Positions 63,275 through 64,000 of a stretch of 64,000 nt of DNA are shown one piece after another. Position 1 is the first letter of the stretch. Every line of letters starts with the position of its first letter. The translations under genes and the position numbers were made by a program. Under the pieces are notes generated by a model, which saw nothing but the letters and a program-made list of their open reading frames with translations, did no database searches and was not told the origin of the DNA. This DNA is from Branchiostoma belcheri (lineage: Eukaryota; Chordata; Leptocardii; Amphioxiformes; Branchiostomatidae): the NCBI RefSeq assembly GCF_001625305.1, contig NW_017803158.1, positions 150,838 to 214,837 of the forward strand. Direction: 5' to 3'.

Positions 63275-63840
63275 CTGTTGTTCAGTATGGGATCCATATA
63301 CAAAGAAAGACAAAGATAAACTGAAAAGGGTACAAAACCAATCTGCAAGATTCTGCATGAATAACTATCAAAGAGGTGCTAGTGTAATGGAAATGAAAAG
63401 AAACCTACAGTAGGGGTCGCTGGAAGACAGACGTAGAATGTCCAGACTGTGCATGATGTACAATTATATGACTAATAAACTAAGTATCTTATACCAGCCC
63501 AGAAAAGAACGAGAAACAGTCATGCCTTCAAATATCAGAGTAATCAACCAAGAATTGAGGTGTTCAAAAACTCGTATTTCCCCAGAACTATCGTAGACTG
63601 GAACTCATTGCCACCAAGCATAGTTGGGGCATCATCACTAGAAAGCTCCTGCAATTACATGTGCAAAGATGGAGTGTAACAAGTCGTTCGGTGTAATATA
63701 GCTAGCTGCTGCCGCGCGGCGTGCCTGCGAAGCTGGTGTGTTACACCGAAGGGCGGTTATACGGGCTATACAGATACAGATACAGAACTGCCCATCGGCG
63801 TAACACACCAGCTTCACAGGCATGCGGTGTGGCCAGCTTG
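63275..63840 (+). mobile_element. CR1/Jockey-type LINE, truncated 3' part
   Basis: The frame reads CCSVWDPYTKKDKDKLKRVQ, then SARFCMNNYQRGASV, stop, GSLEDRRRMSRL. A one-base shift gives YFPRTIVDWNSLPPS. This is the usual C-terminal end of non-LTR reverse transcriptase ORFs, with a stop and a frameshift. The tail GGGCTATACAGATACAGATA follows. It is inserted in the intron after exon 63061-63234. Confidence 0.8.
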
Positions 63841-64000
63841 CTAATTTATACCAAGGGATTTGTTACACCTTGCCTTGATTTTGTTTAAAGCTATGTAGTA
63901 AAGATGACCCTACTCTACTTGGTGACAGTGAGTTCCACTCTATGATAGTTCTAAAAAAAGGGGGTTTTGAACCTCAATCCTTGGTTTGTAATTCCGGTAC

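Overview
This window looks like a piece of an invertebrate deuterostome nuclear genome. A cephalochordate (amphioxus, Branchiostoma) is my best guess. The reasons are short exons with GT-AG introns, ABCC5-like coding sequence close to the vertebrate gene, a leucine-rich-repeat receptor with YED motifs in its tail, and a very dense, varied load of SINEs, foldback elements, MITEs and Penelope-like debris. Two assembly gaps are present (about 26414-26438 and 38986-39428). The species call is inference; no marker gene was checked.

Layout. (1) 614-15906, plus strand: the 3' part of an ABCC5/MRP5-like ABC transporter gene. It has 17 exons whose phases join without a break into 854 residues, from inside NBD1 to the stop. 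Its 5' part lies left of the window. (2) 15907-18613: gene-poor, with a foldback element carrying a hammerhead-ribozyme-like motif. (3) 18614-21244, minus strand: a single-exon LRR transmembrane receptor-like gene with a repeat-rich cytoplasmic tail and a probable one-base frameshift near its end. (4) 21267-29970: intergenic, or the unrecognised 3' end of the next gene, filled with TIR elements including a piggyBac-like element and a palindrome-rich foldback. (5) 29973-50230, minus strand: an unrecognised many-exon gene assembled here from splice sites and reading-frame phase. It contains a 3-exon cassette repeated three times in about 1.5 kb units and a 36-codon exon present three times in about 1.05 kb units next to the gap. 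(6) 50236-56280: almost entirely transposable elements. (7) 56281-63234, plus strand: the 5' part of a second ABCC5-like gene. It has six exons giving 318 residues, from the start codon into the first transmembrane domain, and it continues past the right edge.

The two transporter genes are in the same orientation and encode non-overlapping halves of the same kind of protein. They therefore look like tandem paralogues about 40 kb apart, with the receptor and the unknown gene between them on the opposite strand. Such transporters export organic anions and cyclic nucleotides across membranes. Nothing here shows a functional link between the transporters and the intervening genes.

The most unusual material is in exon and splice-site evolution: a splice donor amplified eightfold, a duplicated acceptor that would truncate the transporter, an in-frame 54-nt cassette exon, and the triplicated exon cassette of the unknown gene. 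The hammerhead-like motifs in the foldback elements come next.
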